The position numbers and the translations under genes were made by a program. The notes under the pieces are model-generated. The model searched no databases. It worked only from the letters and a program-made list of their open reading frames with translations, and was not told the DNA's origin. Below are positions 22,012 through 34,779 of a stretch of 64,000 nucleotides of DNA, piece by piece (the first letter of the stretch is position 1; each line of letters opens with the position of its first letter). Origin of the DNA: Phallus indusiatus (lineage: Eukaryota; Basidiomycota; Agaricomycetes; Phallales; Phallaceae); the NCBI GenBank assembly GCA_027605045.1, contig JAQFWX010000005.1:930001-994000 (forward strand), read 5' to 3'.

Positions 22012-25000
22012 ATGACGTCAGCTTCGGATTCCCAGTTTTCTGGAAAAGTCCTATTGTCCAAACAAGCAGGTGTCGAAACTCACTCTTTCGACCCTAACAC
22101 CCATTTCTCCAAGAAATCGAATAGCTTAGGCGGCGGTCAGGTCGCAACTTTTGAAGACTCTCTTGTGAAACCTTTCGAGAACAATCATGAAAATCATGGC
22201 GTCTCCGACGACGCTCGCAGGCTAAATTTCGATCCTTTCATGGACCCACATCAACAACCGGAAGTGCTTTCGCCCGAGAGTTATCACAAATCTTCCACCT
22301 TCTCTCCAGTCAGCAGATCTGGAACTCCTGTTCAGTCCCCGTCGCGTCTTCATTGGAATCAAATTCGCAATGCTATAATTCCCGGTATCCAAACTCACGC
22401 TAGATCTGCAACAGAAAGCACTGTGAATACTGTTGATGCTGACAGCGCCCCGAGACCTTCGACGCCGAAACCGTTCAGACTTCCTCGTCGTAATAATTTC
22501 CGTCAAGCAGTCAACGCAACGCGCGATCTTTCTCAACAAGAGCTTGGCAGATTCGAAACGGATATTTATCGAGCCTGCTATAAAGCGCGTTTCGGGGAAT
22601 TAAGAGGAAGGTATGAAAAGGATGCACAGCTGGGTTATCTACCGTTTATGTCTTCCGGGTCGATCTCTGTCCCAAGCAGCGCTACTACCCAACCCTCCAA
22701 ATCCAACCAAGATACCTCAGAGCGAACAAAGCCCTCGGTTTCTGAGCTCCACCATACCCTTGTCCGTTACGCCTCAAATACCCGTTCAAATGAAGCTCCA
22801 CCTTCATTACCATACGAGGGCGAAGTATTGTCGGTCCTTATTATACCATTTCTTTCGAATGATACACAGAGCACTGAAGAACGATGGACGGCAATTGAAG
22901 CCTTTGAAATCGCCATTGGGTCGTGGCAGGCCCCTTCAAAACAAGTACGTGGAACAATTTGAGATCTCTACGAATACTAGTTTCGAAAACTAACTACTTT
23001 CAGCGAGAAATAGATCGTATCCTGTGGTGCTGTAAAGCTGCTTTAATTCCTACTCTTGTACTTAGAACGCGGATTATTGCCACATTATCAACTCTCATCT
23101 TCTCTTCAAAACCGCTCGACGGTGCTACGGTTCCGGCATTTCAGAACGTTTTACACGGCTTACAAGCGTTGCTATACAGTATAAACCGAGATCTCCCATC
23201 ATCCTCAAATGACAGAGATATTGTTTGTGAATTGATGGTTTACGTCAGTGATGGACATTGTGGTGAACCCACAAAAGACATTGTTGAAGAGCATTATGGG
23301 GTTAAGTGGAGCCGTGCTGACACCGAGGAGTCGATAAGACTTCATATTATAGCAGAGGCTTTAACTCGATCTATGGAGAATGATACAATTAACTTCAAAC
23401 GTTGGTCTTTCAACGAAATATACGAGGTATTTCCTTTTCTGGAGATCCACGAAGTAACGTAATGGCTTTTGTTAGACCTTTTGGACACCCGCTAAAAGTA
23501 AAAGAACTGCTTTATCCGACAAAATCACTGTGCAGAAGTTGGGTTCTTTTCTGCGCGCAGCCGTTGCGCTCCTGCGGCCGGACGGTGATGGATTGGTGGA
23601 CAGTAAGATTTTTGAAAACGACTGCATGAGAATTTTTCCTTTTGTCAAACACGACCTGCTGAACGAAATCTACGAATTACCATCACCTACTTCTGTTGTT
23701 GATCCTTGTACGCTTGCTGTGGAACTGTTATTGCAACTTCTTTCCACGCAAAGGATAGACAATCGACAAGTTATTGCAGAATTATTATGTCAATGGTGCA
23801 AGCAGGGTAACGAGCATCGTGGGTCTTTGCTTTTGGGCCTCCAGTTTTTGGTAGGTGCTCCCTGTCATATCTGATCATCCGGTTGAATAATATGTTTAGG
23901 TCGAAAGTTTAAACTGGCAATATTTATATTCGATAGTCTTTGCAATTACTAGTGGTCTACCTGAAACAGAACGAAACGAGTTGCTCGCTGTCATCATTCC
24001 GGGTATATATTCGGTAAGCTCTGTGAACGATGCTCGTTCACGGTCTAATTATTTGTAGCGGCTGGCCATTCAAATGAACGGGAAAGTATTATTGGAGATA
24101 CGGCCTCTACTCAACTTGCTAGCCGAGAATTCGCCCAGATTGTTCTATAAACCAGTCTTTGCGTTGGCAGGCGCTATGAAAGATTTCACACTTGTAGGCC
24201 AGCTTGCAAATGTTGTCACGATGGCAAAGCATATTCCCCAATTTTGGATAAGCAATTCGGAAATGATTGCTATTGCCTTGATGAGCGATTCATCTTCCCA
24301 GCCAAAGACCAATCAAAATGACCAGTCTCCATGGGGTAGGATTCGTCTAGGACAATCATTCATTCTCGTGGAACTAATTATGTACATAAGAGAGTTGAGG
24401 CAGAGTAAAGAGAATTCTGATCACGTATGTGTTTCATATACTGGTTTACTGAATCTGAACATCTACTCTTCAGCAATTTGACAAGCTTCAGTCGGAGGCC
24501 TTTCGTTTCGTCACTGGTTTAGAGGCTCGGTTGGCATTACTAATAGAGGCCAAGGTTCCTTCTTTCCCAAGGACATTCGAGCTTTGTGTTGATGTTTCTT
24601 TAGGAAAAAAATACACTCATTCCAATGTCACAGAGAGCTCTAATCTCGGTTTTGTTTCTGGAGATAAGGCTATTCACCCGTTCATTAAAACCGTATGTCT
24701 TTTTCCATAAAGAATGACATTTACTTATTTTTTTAGGATACCTTGGTTATCGACAATAGTTTCGTGGGCAACTCAATTGCACATCGGCGCTTCACTTAAT
24801 TCGACGAATCAAACTGTTTCAAAGGACACAGTTGACGAGATAAGGGAATCTTTAGAGAAGATGCGAAATATTTACAAGTTGTGCTTCGACAACTCTTCTA
24901 ATCGGGTATGCAATTATCTAAGCCAATTTTTGACACATTAGTGACATAGTTCTCAGCGGACAAGTGATATCGTTCGGTTGTCCAGCATCTCTTTGCAGGC

Positions 25001-28000
25001 GCAACCGGATTCAAATGTTACTGAAGAGGCTGCGTCTCGCATACAAGCTCTATCTTTCTTTTCGAATGCCCCTGCGGCAATTCTGCGCCTACTAGTCGCT
25101 GTTTACGCTCTGATTACTCCCAATGATTATAGAATTATGTCTCGTGTTTTGTGGGAACATTTTCTCGACGAAACTGAGACGCAAGTTGTAGCACCGGTAG
25201 GGTTTTCATCACCTGCTCAGTCGAACTATTGACAAAGCTTGCTCAGGCTTCGTTTCTTCTCTCAGTTGCTTTAGAAAAGCTGAGCTGGGAAATCGCGGAT
25301 TTCATACACAACGCGCTCACGAGGTACGTAGGATTTATTAGAATCTCTCCGTGTCATTTCTAACTCCAGTTAGTACGGATGTTTCTGTGAAACGGCTAGC
25401 TATCAAACGTGCCATGGTTCTTTTCGGTTGGAAATCTCAGCTGCTAAGTCAAACGTATCTGTCTGACAAAGTTCATCGACGGCCGTTTATGTTCGCGAGA
25501 GAACCTATCGCCTTCATTTCTGTGGATGCTGGTTCAGGAGCGTATGTCGCTGAATCGAGCGACGAAGAGCACGCAACTGTTGCTGGAATATCGTTACCTT
25601 CAGATCTTCGTAGGCGCTTGATAGAGATCGGGTGGGATGATAAAGTGCGTCCGAAGGACTCGCGGCTAGACAAGATGCGGATTCCTTTCTCGGCACTCTC
25701 TTTCAATCAATTGCTTGATCAAAGTAACTTATCGAAAGATAATATTGGGAAAGGAGAGAACGCTAATGGCACGCTTATACGTCGGAAATCTAGCTCCAGT
25801 AGTGAGCATAGTTTGGGTCACAAGCATCGTCCGGTTTTCGTACCAGCCCTTGTATCTCTTTTCGTTAGTCTTTCGAAACTCACCCTTGACTCCGACCCGT
25901 TCGTGGCGGGATTAGCGAAAGACGCGGTCCACATCATGTTACGTGACGACCCGTCCACTATATGCAGGCCATCTATGGAAGAACTCTCTTCCAGCAATCT
26001 ACGGATCGCGGATGTTATGACTACTCTTCGCAACTTTTTGCATATTCATCGTAGCCTACCACCTCCCGCGAGTCATCATATGTTCGGTTATCTGTGTGGA
26101 TTTTTGAAACATATTTCCCGAGATCCCTACCACCTAGATGGTCTTCAAAATTTTGCTTACACTGTACCCGTCCTCGCCAACCTCGTTTCGCAGGTGTATA
26201 ACCTCGGTATACGAGATATTCGACGAACCAAGTTGGAGATGTTCGTCCTCCCTCTTGCCTCTATATGGTTTCCGCCTACTGCTCCAGAAACACCAATGTT
26301 TCCTCGACATCCGATAACTGAGCGACAAGGAGATGATTTCCGTCAGCTAGAATGTCTCTGCATGATCCGTACCGCTCAAAATATTTTCTTGTTGAACATG
26401 CTGAAGAAGAAATCGAAGGAGTTGCATATCGCCCGAAGACGTTTGATGAATCTACAGCTTCCCGATGAACCTGTCGGATCTGAACTAGAGTTCTCCGAAT
26501 TCTTGCCTTCAAGGCGGTACCGGTCACATCGTACCCAGCTTCAGCAGGTCTCGTTGGCTCTCAGTAGAACATACCTTCTGCTGTTAAGCCAAATATTCAG
26601 CGCGATGCCCCGGAATTTTAACAACAAAGCTGAATTGAAAAGTCTATTTAATAGTCTAAATCGCATATTACTTGCTCATGGAAACGACATCGGTATTGTA
26701 GCACATGCATTGATAGGTATTTCATTTTGATCGTCGTATTCTGTTTCACAATGGCTAATTTTTCTTCAGCGTGTATGATAGCTATGACACGCTTCAAACG
26801 AGTTGTAGCTTCCGGAGGCGGATTCGCCATGTTCATGCCTAGTCTCCTGAAAGTTTATGCTGAATCAGAAAGAAATAATGGAATTCGACATGCAATACAA
26901 TACGCCTCCAGTCGGTTTCATGCAGTTCACGAGGAAAATTATCTGTATCAAAGTTTGGATACCGTCTCCAGATTATTGGTCTCATTCAGCGATCTCGGAG
27001 ACAAAGACTGGTTTGCAGGTCAAATGCTTGACTTCTATTCTTCATTGAAGACGAGTCCGCAATCAACACAAGATATTGCCGGTATATTCGACATCAATAA
27101 ACCTGAAGAAAAGGAGTTGTTGATAGCTTCAACTATAACGGATGATATGCCTTTGACCACGGCCGCTGAAAATGCCAGGGGAGAGCAAATCAAGAAAATT
27201 TTAGTGACGGGACAATTTGAAGACAAAATGCTACGTCCAGATAACCTTCTCAAGCTTTTCCTGACGGTCATCGCATACAATCCTACCGTTACTCGGGCCT
27301 ACAATTTCCTTTCTCTGTTGCGAAGAATTGTTCCGTATTTTCACGAGGCATCCAAATCATCTCGTGATGTTTTACGGGAAGGTGTCGGGGCGCTTGGACA
27401 AGCATTATTTCCTAAAGCTGCAAGGCAAAAGGTTCCAGAGTCGACTCAAACACGTCAGGCCAGTCAAACCCTGACAGAAGATATTCCAGGGGACGTAAAG
27501 AATATCTTCGACGATAACCTGGCCCCTTGTGACGAAATTGCCATGCGAAGGGAATACCTGGAACTTGTAGTCGCATACGTCCAAGTTGCTCAAGATCTTC
27601 GACCTAGCACGCTCAAGTTAGCTATAGATCTTCTAACGGCCTTGCTCAAGGACCCGACTCGCCAAAAGCCCGATCTTGAAAGTAATATTTTGAAAAACCT
27701 AGCTGGTAGCCCTCTCTTGCAGCCAACAGTCAATCAAAAATATGCCATTTTCCTTCTTCGGGAATTAGCCCCTATCATTCGGGTCTTCGCTTTGAAGGCG
27801 GATTGCAGTGGAGCGGTTGATTCAATCACGGAACTTTTAAAAAGGCCAGACATCGGTGGAAGTTTCAGTTTTGTTGACTTTGTCGTTCGCGAAATCCTTA
27901 GTCCTCTATTAGAGGCTTGCGAAGATGCCGCTAGTGAAAATCTGTTGTTTAAGCTACCGATCAGGTCCTCCGTGGTATCCCTCTTGGTTCAAGTCGCATC

Positions 28001-29288
28001 GCTGGAATATTCAAACGTTGCCAGTAGCTTGGAAAAACGTAACGCAAGTCCTGGGTTCTTAGCAGGCATCGTTTTACCTTTTTGTATGATGGTTCAAACG
28101 ACCGTTCAAACTGAAACCGAGAGCCAATTCAAAAATCAAGCTCGAGCGCTCAGACATGGAGTTACGTTTGTGAGAATTGCTGCGTACGTTATGGAAGCCT
28201 GTCAGGTTAAACCAGATTCCGGAGCCAGTGGTGGGCTATCGGGAATTCAGGGAGTAGCTCGTAAAAAGTCCCAGAATAGGCGGTCTAATCTAGCTGCTCG
28301 TACTGCTTTGGCCACGAACGTGGTGGCGCTACAGATTATCAAGGTTCTCGTGTTACGCGCGGCTACAGACATCTCCCTCGGTCTGAAGGGTATATGGACA
28401 CGGATAGCGCACTTTTTGAAAGATCTACTGGCGGATGGAAACGCGAAATTCGCCCTTCAGAAGAGCAATTCTCCGCTACCTTCCCCGTATCTTTCACCAC
28501 TAAGAGAGTCGAATTCAGCAAGTTTTTCATATCATCGATCACCTTCCGTAGAACCAGTTTCTATCCCGCAGACGAAGCGACCACGGGTTGTAGACTACCT
28601 AACTTGGAGCATCCTCGAATTCTTATGTAGATCCCCCTCACCTTTAAATCTCCAAATGCGTTTATGGATGCAAGAAAAGATTCATGATTTAGACGGTCAA
28701 CTAAGACTTCTGGATTTGCCCGGAAAATCTCTTTCTCGACAGCGACATTTTCGAATGTCTTCAATTTTTGTTAGACCTCGTGGATCGTCTACCTCTCCGG
28801 ACGTCTTACATGCGTCTTCAAGCCAACTATCAGATGTTCCGAATGATCTGAGTCTCGCGGCAACAACATCGTCTGATAGGAGTGGGTTGCATATCCATTT
28901 CACGCCGCTCAGTGCAAGTCCTGCTTCCCAACGATTATCCATCCATCCAGAGATCTCGCCTGCGTCATCCTCTAACCAATTTACATCCAACAAAGCCCGA
29001 GAAACCCTCAGCTCTCCCAAGTTACTCGCCATCGTATTGGAACGTATTCGTTTCGCACAGATTTATATGGGTTATGATCAATTATTACCCATCGAAGGAA
29101 AAGTGGACGATACTGATTGGGCTAAACACAAATCATGGACAATGTCTTCCGCTTTGTTGGCCATGGCTGAAGAAATGAAACTCCTTATGAACGAATTTCC
29201 GGAGTGTTTCTTTGATGTTGTGGAACGCGATTCGATGGATGCTGCTGACGGGGAAAACGATACCTTTACAGATGCTGAAGCTTATTGA
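22012..29288 (+). CDS. Very large alpha-helical protein, possibly UNC80 family
   Basis: One gene spans about 7.3 kb with roughly ten or more short introns in its first half and long exons later (25351-26725 and 26770-29288), totalling some 2,250 residues. The N terminus is disordered and Ser/Pro-rich (SFSPVSRSGTPVQSPSR). The body is continuous HEAT/ARM-like helices with few motifs. A late Ser-rich segment (SSTSPDVLHASSSQLSD) precedes a conserved-looking tail, FAQIYMGYDQLLPIEGK, and an acidic end, DGENDTFTDAEAY. I tentatively place it with the fungal UNC80-like proteins because of size, architecture and the C-terminal block. In animals UNC80 scaffolds the NALCN channel, whose fungal relative is Cch1. 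A Furry/Tao3/Mor2 relation was considered, but the N-terminal signature of that family is not visible. Gene certain, family name uncertain. Confidence 0.6.
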
Positions 29289-29538
29289 ATTTATTTTAGA
29301 GTACATACCGGTCGACGGACAACGTTTTTACATACGCATGCATATATATGTATATCTTTGTCAATAATTTATTTTGCAGTTTTTTTGTTTCTCTCTCCAA
29401 AAAGTCCGATTATGTATTACCTATATAAATCCAGCAAAGTAGAGAGATTGTTTATACAAAGACGTTGTTATAAGTCCTTCAAAATTAGCGAGGGTATATA
29501 GTGCTAAGTGCTACATTTGAATGGCGAAACCTTTTTTC

Positions 29539-31246
29539 TTAGAACACAAATGCCGCGCCTCCCAGAACCAAACCGGTCCAAAACGTCCAAGCGTTGATAG
29601 CGACGAGATTTGAGGCACCGTTCATGATAGTAGACAGATTACTGAGGAGTACCTCAGGAGCGGAGATGCCACTTGATCTGGTGACGTTAGGTCCGTATAT
29701 GTATGATTGAACGTTTGGAGGAGCATTCGATGGCAGAGCCGAGCAATTAACAGTGATAGAGTCAATGACAGCATCGAAGTAACCGGCTTTCTTGTAATCG
29801 GCATTGTTCCAGTCGATTAAACTGCAAAGCGATAAGGCACAGAAGTTTTATGAAGATCAGAAAGAAGTCTAAACACGCACCCTCCGGACCACTGTATTGT
29901 TCCTTGTGCGGAGCTGTTAATTCCGGCAGGCCAAATACTATAAAAAGAGGGTTGTTTTATATAATTCAAATATGTTAAAGAAGAGCAACTACCTTATTTC
30001 TATTCGACTGGGGCTGGCGGGCAATCCGTGACCACTGGCAGTATTATTAATTGAGCGCACTAGTTTGCCATCTATAAACCATTCAAGAGTGTGCGGTTGC
30101 CAGTTTACCTGCAGATATAAAACAGCTGGTTAAGCAGAAGAGAAGGGTACAGTGGATTCAATTGGATCTGACCGTGTAGTCGTGGAAATCCGCGAATGTA
30201 TCATTGAGACCGCCGGCTGTGGCACCGTCATTATCTAGACAAAGGTATGACCGCGGGATCAACAATCACGTTCATTTAAAAAAAAGGAAGCACCTAACAG
30301 TCTGCGATGCCGAGAATGTAGACATTGCTTTGTATGGAAGAAGTACTATTGCCTGACAGGAACAATTCAATAGGCAAGAAGATTTGGTTAATATCAACAG
30401 AGAAGATTACCAGGAGCTTCCCAGTCAATTTCATCTTTGATGTCCGACATTAAAACAGAGGCTACCACAACGCCATCCCATCGACCAGTTCTCACTGAAG
30501 TAAAAAAAAAATGAAGACGAGTTTGCAGAATAAGGTGTCCGTTGAAAACTTACTTCTTGCTGTGTATGACCCGTACCACATGTACCTTGTGGAGGCTAAT
30601 CTGGTACCTCCATTGGACTCAGTGAGTAGCATTGTGAGTCCCTGTTCTTGGGAGGTGGGATATAAGACGTTCCCCTGATTAATAACCCAGTCTTGAGAGG
30701 GTGACATTAGATTAGGCTGCCCGATAGTATGTAGCTCGAAAACGACTCTTCGTACCGTATGCCGTAGCATTTCCATCGTAGAGGGATGCATTAATCAAAC
30801 GCGACGGGTCATTAAAAGTGTACTTCATACATAAAAAGTCAATCAAAAAAGAAAAGCCTATAAATATTCGGAAGAACGTACGGTACCGCTTTTGCAAAGC
30901 GGCGCGGGGGCACACGACGTTGGTTTATTTGATAATATTGCGTTACATCCGCCCAGGCAAAAGTCCTACGGATATATACCAGATAAAAATAATGAGATTG
31001 ACGCGTTTTAGGAAGACACTTGGATTTGACGTACAGGACCTGACCCACAAAAGCCGAATTCGGAGCAGCACGGGTCAGAGTCGGGACACGGAGATGTAGC
31101 GTTACTAGAAACGCGATGTAAACAATGTACATCAGTATCAAAATAAACCAGGAAAGAAAGTACCAGGTAATTCCTTGCGCGAATGTTGGGTAGATGTAAC
31201 TGGCTAAAAGTAGCGCGGTGACCAAACCTGTGCGAATTGACAGCAT
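29539..31246 (-). CDS. CRH-like GH16 cell-wall transglycosylase with CBM18 domain
   Basis: Secreted enzyme of the type that links chitin to beta-glucan in the fungal wall (CRH1/UTR2 group). The signal peptide MLSIRTGLVTALLLASYIY is followed, across an intron, by the chitin-binding hevein-like segment CNATSPCPDSDPCCSEFG and FCGSG. The glucanase fold follows, with SRYMWYGSYTARSK-like text (TRYMWYGSYTARSK) and the GH16 catalytic motif DEIDWE, where both glutamates and the aspartate are present. The C terminus has a small-residue omega-like site (NGAS) and a final hydrophobic stretch (WTFWTGLVLGGAAFVF), as expected for a GPI anchor. About eight exons; stop at 29539-29541. The PIG-P gene in this window makes the anchor type this enzyme would use. 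Its 3' end faces the large gene at 29288, 250 bp away. Confidence 0.9.
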
Positions 31247-32333
31247 CTATCAAATTCTGGGAAAACTATTTAAATTGTAACGAGCGTGGTTGAAAAAAGA
31301 AGGTGGTTGATATCCACGAGTTAGGTGGAATTTCTGGCTGAAGGGGTTGGGTTGGAATGTAGAATCTGGAAGCGTGCAAGAAAAAAGGGATGAACTTTTT
31401 TCGGCTGCTTGTCGTTCACATACAAATACGACTTACATAACTCGGTTACCCGAGCGCACCACATGCAATAGTGCGGGATAGACCCCCACAGTCGGGAGCC
31501 GACGAGGTCGATTTGATTGATGAGTATCGCCTTTGGGAGATCACCAAAAGTAGAGCTTTGGAACGCTCGCAAAGACCTGGCCAAGACACAATATCCAATA
31601 GTAGTGCATAAGATTACATGTTACGGTGTAGATATGTCTCTATGTACTCTGTACCCGGATCTACTGACGGATCTTGGTGTCGTCGTCCCTGATCAAGCGT
31701 GTACATGTAATGTGTTTTGGTGTTTCTCAAGGTCCCCGTACCTTGCCATTATTTCTGATACCGGTACCTGGAACAGAAGAAACGTGGCCTGGAAAGAGCG
31801 TGTACACATAGTTCCTCCCGACTTGCGATTTTGACGAACTACCAGACCTGGAGGGAATGACGACAAGAAAGAGTGCTCCTCCAACTTGTTTTCGGGTTGT
31901 ACGATGCTGTGCAGCGATTGGCCAGGCTGTGGACAGCACCCACGGTGAACACAGCAATCCTTCCTGTTGGTTGGCGATGTGACTGATAGCCGGGAAAAGA
32001 GCGTCATGTATTGTCACACATCACACAGTGTTACGGCGCTTCTTTTCCACAAAGGGGTGCTGTGCCACGTGGTATAAATAATGATCGCGGGAAAAGAATC
32101 TGCTTCCTTCTGCTTCTTTTTTACGTTATTATATAAACGACTGACCTCGGTACCCTCCCAAAAAAAAGTAGCTCGTTATAATCCCAGCTGAATCCAGCCT
32201 GCAGTCTCTTTCCCATTTCTTCCTTTCCTTCATCCCTTCATTGTCTCTTCATCGAGCCAGTGACCGGTCCTAGTTCAACCAAATCTGTCTCCTCTTCGCT
32301 AGTTTCCCTTTTTTTTCCCTTTTCATAACGATC
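31247..32333. promoter_or_regulatory. Divergent promoter region GH16 / HMG-box gene
   Basis: About 1.1 kb between divergent starts. ORFs at 31321-31584 and 31517-31834 show no domain and overlap each other in antisense, so I do not call them. Towards the HMG gene there are a stress-type AGGGG (32053-32057), a palindromic E box CACGTG (32066-32071) and TATAAATA (32073-32080), then a pyrimidine-rich tract typical of fungal 5' untranslated regions. Confidence 0.5.
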
Positions 32334-32633
32334 ATGCCGCCCGTCCGCACCGCAAAATCAGTCTCACCACCTGGTCCGTCTTTTCTTAATTTCTCATCTT
32401 TCCTTCAGTCTTTTAATTTCTGTTCTAACAGCATTCGACGCATCCCACTACCCCGACTTTATACCTCCAGCAATTCCTCAGCCTCAGCCTCAGTTCTTTG
32501 AGACCCCGCCGTCCCCAACTCAAAAGAAGAAGCGTTCCCATGGAAAAGCCCGCCCTCCGGGTCACATCCCCCGTCCTCCCAATGCTTTTATCATTTTCAG
32601 AACGTGCGTGTCTTCTTCATACCATACGAGTAT

Positions 32634-32664
<31 letters not shown>

Positions 32665-34192
32665 TTACATTTCCACCAGTGATCAAATAAGAGCTATGGA
32701 GACTCAAAACTCGACTCCCGAAGTCTCAAAAAGCCTGGGTGAACTCTGGCACCAGATGTCTGACGAGGAGCGCCAACCGTACATTGAGCGAGCCAAATTG
32801 GCCAAGATAGAACACCAGAAGCGATATCCAGATTACAAGTACAAACCCATTCACCCACGTGACGAGTTTGGAAATTGTATTCGCAAGCCTCGCAACCCTA
32901 ACAGGCCTCGTGTCAACAAGAAATCTGCCAAATCCAATAGTGCCGATTACTTCGATGAAGAGCCGCTCACCGAGTCTTTACCCTGGCTCGAAGGTCAACT
33001 CGGTATCACGGATTCTTTGCCGCCGCCTCAGACTCCCAGCCTGCCACCAAGCACGCCAGCTTTGATTTCGCAAAACAACTTCTTGTCCTATTCTATACCC
33101 CGGCGCCCATCGTCGGTTCCTCTCCCGATGGCTAACAATACCGCCTGGTCAGACTTGTCTCAAGGAGCCTTCCCCGGTGCGATCGGTGCCCAGATGCAAA
33201 TGGGTTACTATCCTTCCCGTCGGCTCAGCAAACGTCCCTCAACTAGTATGGATTTCATCAATATGCCCGCGTCACATTTTCAGGTTCAGGCGCCTTATGC
33301 TTTGTCGAATGCTTTGGGTGATCAGTTCCCGCAGCAGAACAATCAGCATGAACATGAACAGCAACACCAAGCACAGCATTATCTTCAACAATTTCATCGT
33401 CCCTCTATGCAGTGGCTTTTGGGTCATCGACGTTCCCTATCTGCCCCTAATCTTGGCGAATTTGAGGCAGCGACCGCTCAGCTCGCGCAGTACCCGCCTC
33501 TGGGAAATCTGCCGACCACCGAGGCTAATTCTCTTACGCCTATCAACCCCATTTTCAGTAACATGTTTTCCAATTTCACATGGTCGACGGTATGTATCGA
33601 ATATCTCCTTTAGAAAACAAAACCTCAAACTGATTTTCTTTTTCAGGCGCAAGACAATCAATCTTCCCAGCAAGCAGCTTTATCGGGAGTGCCGTCTTCT
33701 TCTGGCATTCAAATTCCAAAAATTCCACCAATGAGCAATCCGCCGACTTCGTCCAATCAATCCGGTTTTCTATTATCGGCATCTAGCACTACCCAAACTC
33801 CGGACCGTTTAATTTATCATCCTGCGCCCGTGACTACGTTCAAGAACTACACGGTTCAAAACCCAGTCAAGAATCTTGAAACTGCCGCCAAGTTCTATCA
33901 TGATCGATTTGATGAGTTGATTCCTGAGGTAGCTCGTGCTGAAAACGTTGGGTTTGATAATATGCTGGGGTTGTCAGTGCCAGACAGTCTCGGTGCTGAG
34001 GTTTGGGCGCAGCGACCACAGCACCAGCAACAGGAGGAATTACAACAACAACAACAGCCGCTGCAACAGCAACAGTTACAACAACAGTCTGGAAACTACA
34101 TTGATCATCAAAATCATAATGGCCATATGACGCATCAAATCGCACCGCCTCGTACACTTGACCTTAACGAACTCATTGTGGAAGGCTATTGA
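32334..34192 (+). CDS. HMG-box transcription factor
   Basis: Sequence-specific DNA-binding regulator with a single HMG box (MATA/ROX1-like subgroup). The start is ATG 32334 (MPPVRTAKSVSPP), after which an intron of about 58 bp follows. The box begins RPPNAFIIFR, is cut by a 76-bp intron (32604-32679), and resumes with STPEVSKSLGELWHQMSDEE and RQPYIERAKLAKIEHQKRYP. Basic residues flank the box (QKKKRSHGKARPPG). The rest is a long low-complexity tail rich in Pro, Gln and Asn, with poly-Gln runs near 34020-34090, and ends DLNELIVEGY. About 550 residues. Agaric HMG regulators of this shape act in mating or dikaryon development, or as repressors; which applies here cannot be told from sequence. 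Confidence 0.85.
32631..32666 (+). repeat. (TTTA)n microsatellite inside the HMG-box intron
   Basis: About nine TTTA units occupy nearly half of the 76-bp intron that splits the HMG box, ending 13 bp before the CAG acceptor. Length changes here would alter the distance from branch point to acceptor. Confidence 0.9.
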
Positions 34193-34779
34193 ACTGAGCT
34201 CAAACTCCCACATCTCACGTTCTCCATCCCAATTCATGCATCCATTTCCATCTGTCGCTTTCAAATCTTTCGATTTCCATTTCCTCGGTACTGCCGACGA
34301 GGAAGATCTTGATTATTTATGTGTGTTTTTTTCTTTTAGAAAACGAAAAAAAAAAGAAGAAACGGCTTTGACCAACGCAAACCAACTCACCTTGTATCCT
34401 TAGTAATTCTTTTTTTTTTCTTTCTTTCTTCATCATCATCTTCCCACACTGCTTTGTCTTGTTCTCTCTGATATTTTTTTTTCGCTATTTTGCACGCATG
34501 CACTTGCCATACCCCTAATGATCATCTTTCTACCCAGCTATATCGTTAACCTCTGAGTCCTTTTGTATTGTATCTCGATTGTTATTCACGCTGTATTCAT
34601 AGAACCCCTTTCCTTGTTTTTGTCTCTTCGTACTTAGAATCAGAGTATATATCTATATATACATTTACATTTTACATATGTCGTAATTTGACGCTATAAG
34701 CGTGATCGGACTTGAGGTAAATCAGTACACAGCAACAATCGGGAAGATGAAGGTAATAATATCTTAATCGAGTTAGACT
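34193..34779. other. Intergenic, convergent 3' ends
   Basis: This lies between the HMG gene and the GST gene. It is pyrimidine- and AT-rich with homopolymer runs and a TATATCTATATATA tract near 34650, and probably holds both 3' untranslated regions and poly(A) signals. No gene is seen. Confidence 0.5.

Noticed and set aside
22012..29288. Calling the giant protein Furry/Tao3/Mor2
   Set aside because: The N-terminal block typical of that family is not seen; the length fits but the motifs do not.
31321..31834. Overlapping antisense ORFs of 87 and 105 codons in the GH16/HMG spacer
   Set aside because: They overlap each other on opposite strands, and neither shows a domain or signal peptide.
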